From assembly GCA_027021325.1 (NCBI GenBank), contig JALUUN010000237.1, positions 1-12,317 of the forward strand: 12,317 bases of DNA, written 5' to 3'. This stretch comes from Planctomycetota bacterium (lineage in GTDB: Bacteria; Planctomycetota; UBA1135). Position numbers and translations under genes: made by a program. The first letter of the stretch is position 1, and each line of letters begins with the position of its first letter. Positions 10,782 to 12,317 of the stretch are shown in pieces. The notes under the pieces are model-generated. The model made no database searches, was not told where the DNA came from, and worked only from the letters and a program-made list of their open reading frames with translations.

Positions 10782-12317
10782 TCAGGGCCGGGCCGCAGCC
10801 GCCTTGCGGCAGTCCTCCACCGGCCCCGGACGTTCGCGCCGTGGCGGCAGGAGGGCCCGCGGCAGGACCGGCGAGAGTCGCCAGTCGGGGAGGCCAGGAT
10901 CCGGCGTCCACAGGGGATGGCGTGCCGGGACTGCCGGCCCCGAGAAGAGCACGTCCGCCGCCCGGTGGACCACCCGGGGGCGCTCGACGGTGCCGCCGAC
11001 GTTCTGCTCCACCAGGAGGTCGAAGAGGTCCACGACCAGGGGCAGTTCCAGGAGCCAGCCGACCACGGAGAGGTCGCGGATGCGGGCGTTCATGCGGATC
11101 TCGCCGTCCATGGCGATCCAGCCGTCGCCGGTGACCTCGAGGAGGGCGGGATTCTGGAGCACGTAGGAGTCCACCCGGATCTGGCCGCGGTTCCGCTCCG
11201 GATGGGTCCACCACTCGACGCGTACCTCGGAGAAACGCGGCGGGTCGATCCCGACCACCCGCCAGAGCGTGGCCAGGACCGGCACCGTGCCCAGATCGCC
11301 CTCGGTGATCTCGAACCAGCCCCGGGCCTGGTAGTCCAGGGGGCTCACCGAGGCGCTGCGGAGATCCAGGACCCCGGAGGCGGTGCCGGCCAGACTGCCG
11401 CCGAGGTCCAGCTCCTCGCGCATCTCCTCGAGGTTGACGCCCTCGAACTCCACTTCCAGACGCAGGGGTACCTCCGGGGTCAGGCCGACGCGCACCACGC
11501 CCGGCGGCGTCTCGCCTTCGCCCGGCCGCGTGCGCACGCGGCCGCCCAGGGTGCTCGCCTGGAACTCTTCGAAGAAGATGTCCTTCGGGGTGAGCCGCAC
11601 CTCGGCCCGCGCCTTCTCCAGGGGCAGGCCGCCGACCCGGGCCGATCCGTCGAGCAGACGGATCTGGCCGCCGAAGTCCAGGGGCCCGCGCCAGCGAAAG
11701 TCCCGGACCTGGAACACGGCCGCTCCTTCCTCGAAGCGCGGCGGTGCCTGGATACGGATGTGGCGGGGAAGGATCTCGCCGTTCATGGTGAACTGCGCGC
11801 CGCCGCCTGCGGGGAGCTCCAGGTCCAGGGCCAGATTGCGGGCGCCCAGGCAGCCGCGCATGCCCAGACGCTGGATCGCCGCCCAGGCGTCCTCGCTCAC
11901 CAGGGCCGCGAAACGTTCCCCGATCTCGATTCCCTGCTCGGAGTCCAGGACGCCCTGGATGCGGATGCCGGTGCGGAGTCCCGGGGGGGCCTCGGAAGAA
12001 GGCGCCAGGGGCTGGATGCGCAGGTCCCGGACCTCCAGGAGCCCGGCCTCGGCCTGGATCTGGAGGTAGGGGGCACGCAGGGAGCCGTCCTGGAGCAGGA
12101 CGGGCCCGAGAAGGACGGCCTCGTCGGTTCCCGCGACGCGCTCGCGCACGCGCAGGGGCTGCAGCTCGGCGCGCCCGCGTGGGCGGCCGGGATCGGCCAG
12201 GGGCAGGGCCAGGGCGAGGTCCACCGAACCGGACCAGGTGAGGCGGTCGCTCCCGCCCTCGGGACCGAAGAGGATGCGCCGTACCGTCTCCGCCTCGGCG
12301 GCTCCGACCTCCAGGTC
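10782..12317 (-). CDS. AsmA-like / DUF3971-type envelope protein, N-terminus cut by window edge
   Basis: The last 511 residues of a long protein that stays open to the window edge. It is made of repeated short beta-strand segments with Gly-Asp turns, typical of the AsmA-like beta-groove proteins that bridge the envelope and are linked to lipid transport or outer-membrane homeostasis. Supporting stretches: GGLPLEKARAEVRLTPKDIFFEEF, a shared DLGGSLAGTASGVLDLRSA region, then VTGDGWIAMDGEIRMNARIR and NVGGTVERPRVV, the usual C-terminal AsmA signature. The tail after it (about 55 residues, rich in Pro and Arg) is unusual. No transmembrane anchor is visible because the N-terminus is missing. A GTG at 12224 is internal, not the start. 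TamB or another AsmA paralogue cannot be excluded. manC follows on the same strand, which fits an envelope role. Confidence 0.68.
   Translation of the reverse strand, partial: DLEVGAAEAETVRRILFGPEGGSDRLTWSGSVDLALALPLADPGRPRGRAELQPLRVRERVAGTDEAVLLGPVLLQDGSLRAPYLQIQAEAGLLEVRDLRIQPLAPSSEAPPGLRTGIRIQGVLDSEQGIEIGERFAALVSEDAWAAIQRLGMRGCLGARNLALDLELPAGGGAQFTMNGEILPRHIRIQAPPRFEEGAAVFQVRDFRWRGPLDFGGQIRLLDGSARVGGLPLEKARAEVRLTPKDIFFEEFQASTLGGRVRTRPGEGETPPGVVRVGLTPEVPLRLEVEFEGVNLEEMREELDLGGSLAGTASGVLDLRSASVSPLDYQARGWFEITEGDLGTVPVLATLWRVVGIDPPRFSEVRVEWWTHPERNRGQIRVDSYVLQNPALLEVTGDGWIAMDGEIRMNARIRDLSVVGWLLELPLVVDLFDLLVEQNVGGTVERPRVVHRAADVLFSGPAVPARHPLWTPDPGLPDWRLSPVLPRALLPPRRERPGPVEDCRKAAAARP

Overview
The window is GC-rich (roughly 70% by eye), densely coding bacterial chromosome. 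Thirteen protein genes (two cut by the window edges) and one structural RNA, the RNase P RNA, account for nearly all of it. The RNase P RNA is class A (bacterial type), the AsmA-like gene implies a diderm envelope, and mqnD implies menaquinone made by the futalosine route. Together with an archaeal-style (type II) methionine aminopeptidase, this suggests a poorly sampled high-GC diderm lineage (Acidobacteriota, Myxococcota or Eisenbacteria/Krumholzibacteria-like). That placement is an inference and weak. I see no phage, transposon, CRISPR array, tRNA or clear accessory island; this reads as ordinary core chromosome.

Layout. 1-406 (-): methionine aminopeptidase, cut at its C-terminus. 529-1467 (+): atypical Ser/Thr kinase. 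1600-2403 (-): ferredoxin-NADP+ reductase-like flavoprotein. 2471-3325 (+): MqnD. 3336-3764 (-): CoA-binding protein of the YccU type. 3836-4150 (+): small membrane protein. 4154-5656 (-): aldehyde dehydrogenase. 5740-6183 (+): degenerate receiver-domain protein. 6376-6726 (+): ArsC/Spx-like thioredoxin-fold protein. 6815-7585 (+): FdhD. 7596-7823 and 7829-8518 (-): 75-residue protein and Nudix-like protein, probably one transcript. 8736-9148 (-): rnpB. 9177-9638, 9644-10732 and 10782-12317 (-): RuvX, mannose-1-phosphate guanylyltransferase and an AsmA-like protein cut at its N-terminus.

Organisation. The left two thirds is mostly single genes on alternating strands: divergent pairs share short promoter gaps, and convergent pairs end within 3 to about 130 bases of each other, several with a GC-rich hairpin at the junction. 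The right third is a run on the minus strand. The only multigene transcripts I would defend are Nudix-75aa, manC-ruvX (possibly with the AsmA-like gene) and perhaps arsC-fdhD. The genes do not form one pathway. They are housekeeping: protein N-terminal processing, redox, quinone synthesis, envelope sugar nucleotides, DNA recombination and tRNA processing.

Regulatory signal. A recurring TANNNT hexamer, usually followed by G(G/C)C, lies just upstream of several starts (and of rnpB, where a -35 box and the P1 helix of the RNA independently fix the 5' end). Many genes lack a Shine-Dalgarno sequence and appear to have very short leaders. I do not see a convincing new biological system here. The most interesting leads are the type II aminopeptidase, the atypical kinase, the possible Sm-like 75-residue protein, the promoter/leader pattern and the palindrome at 3792-3807.
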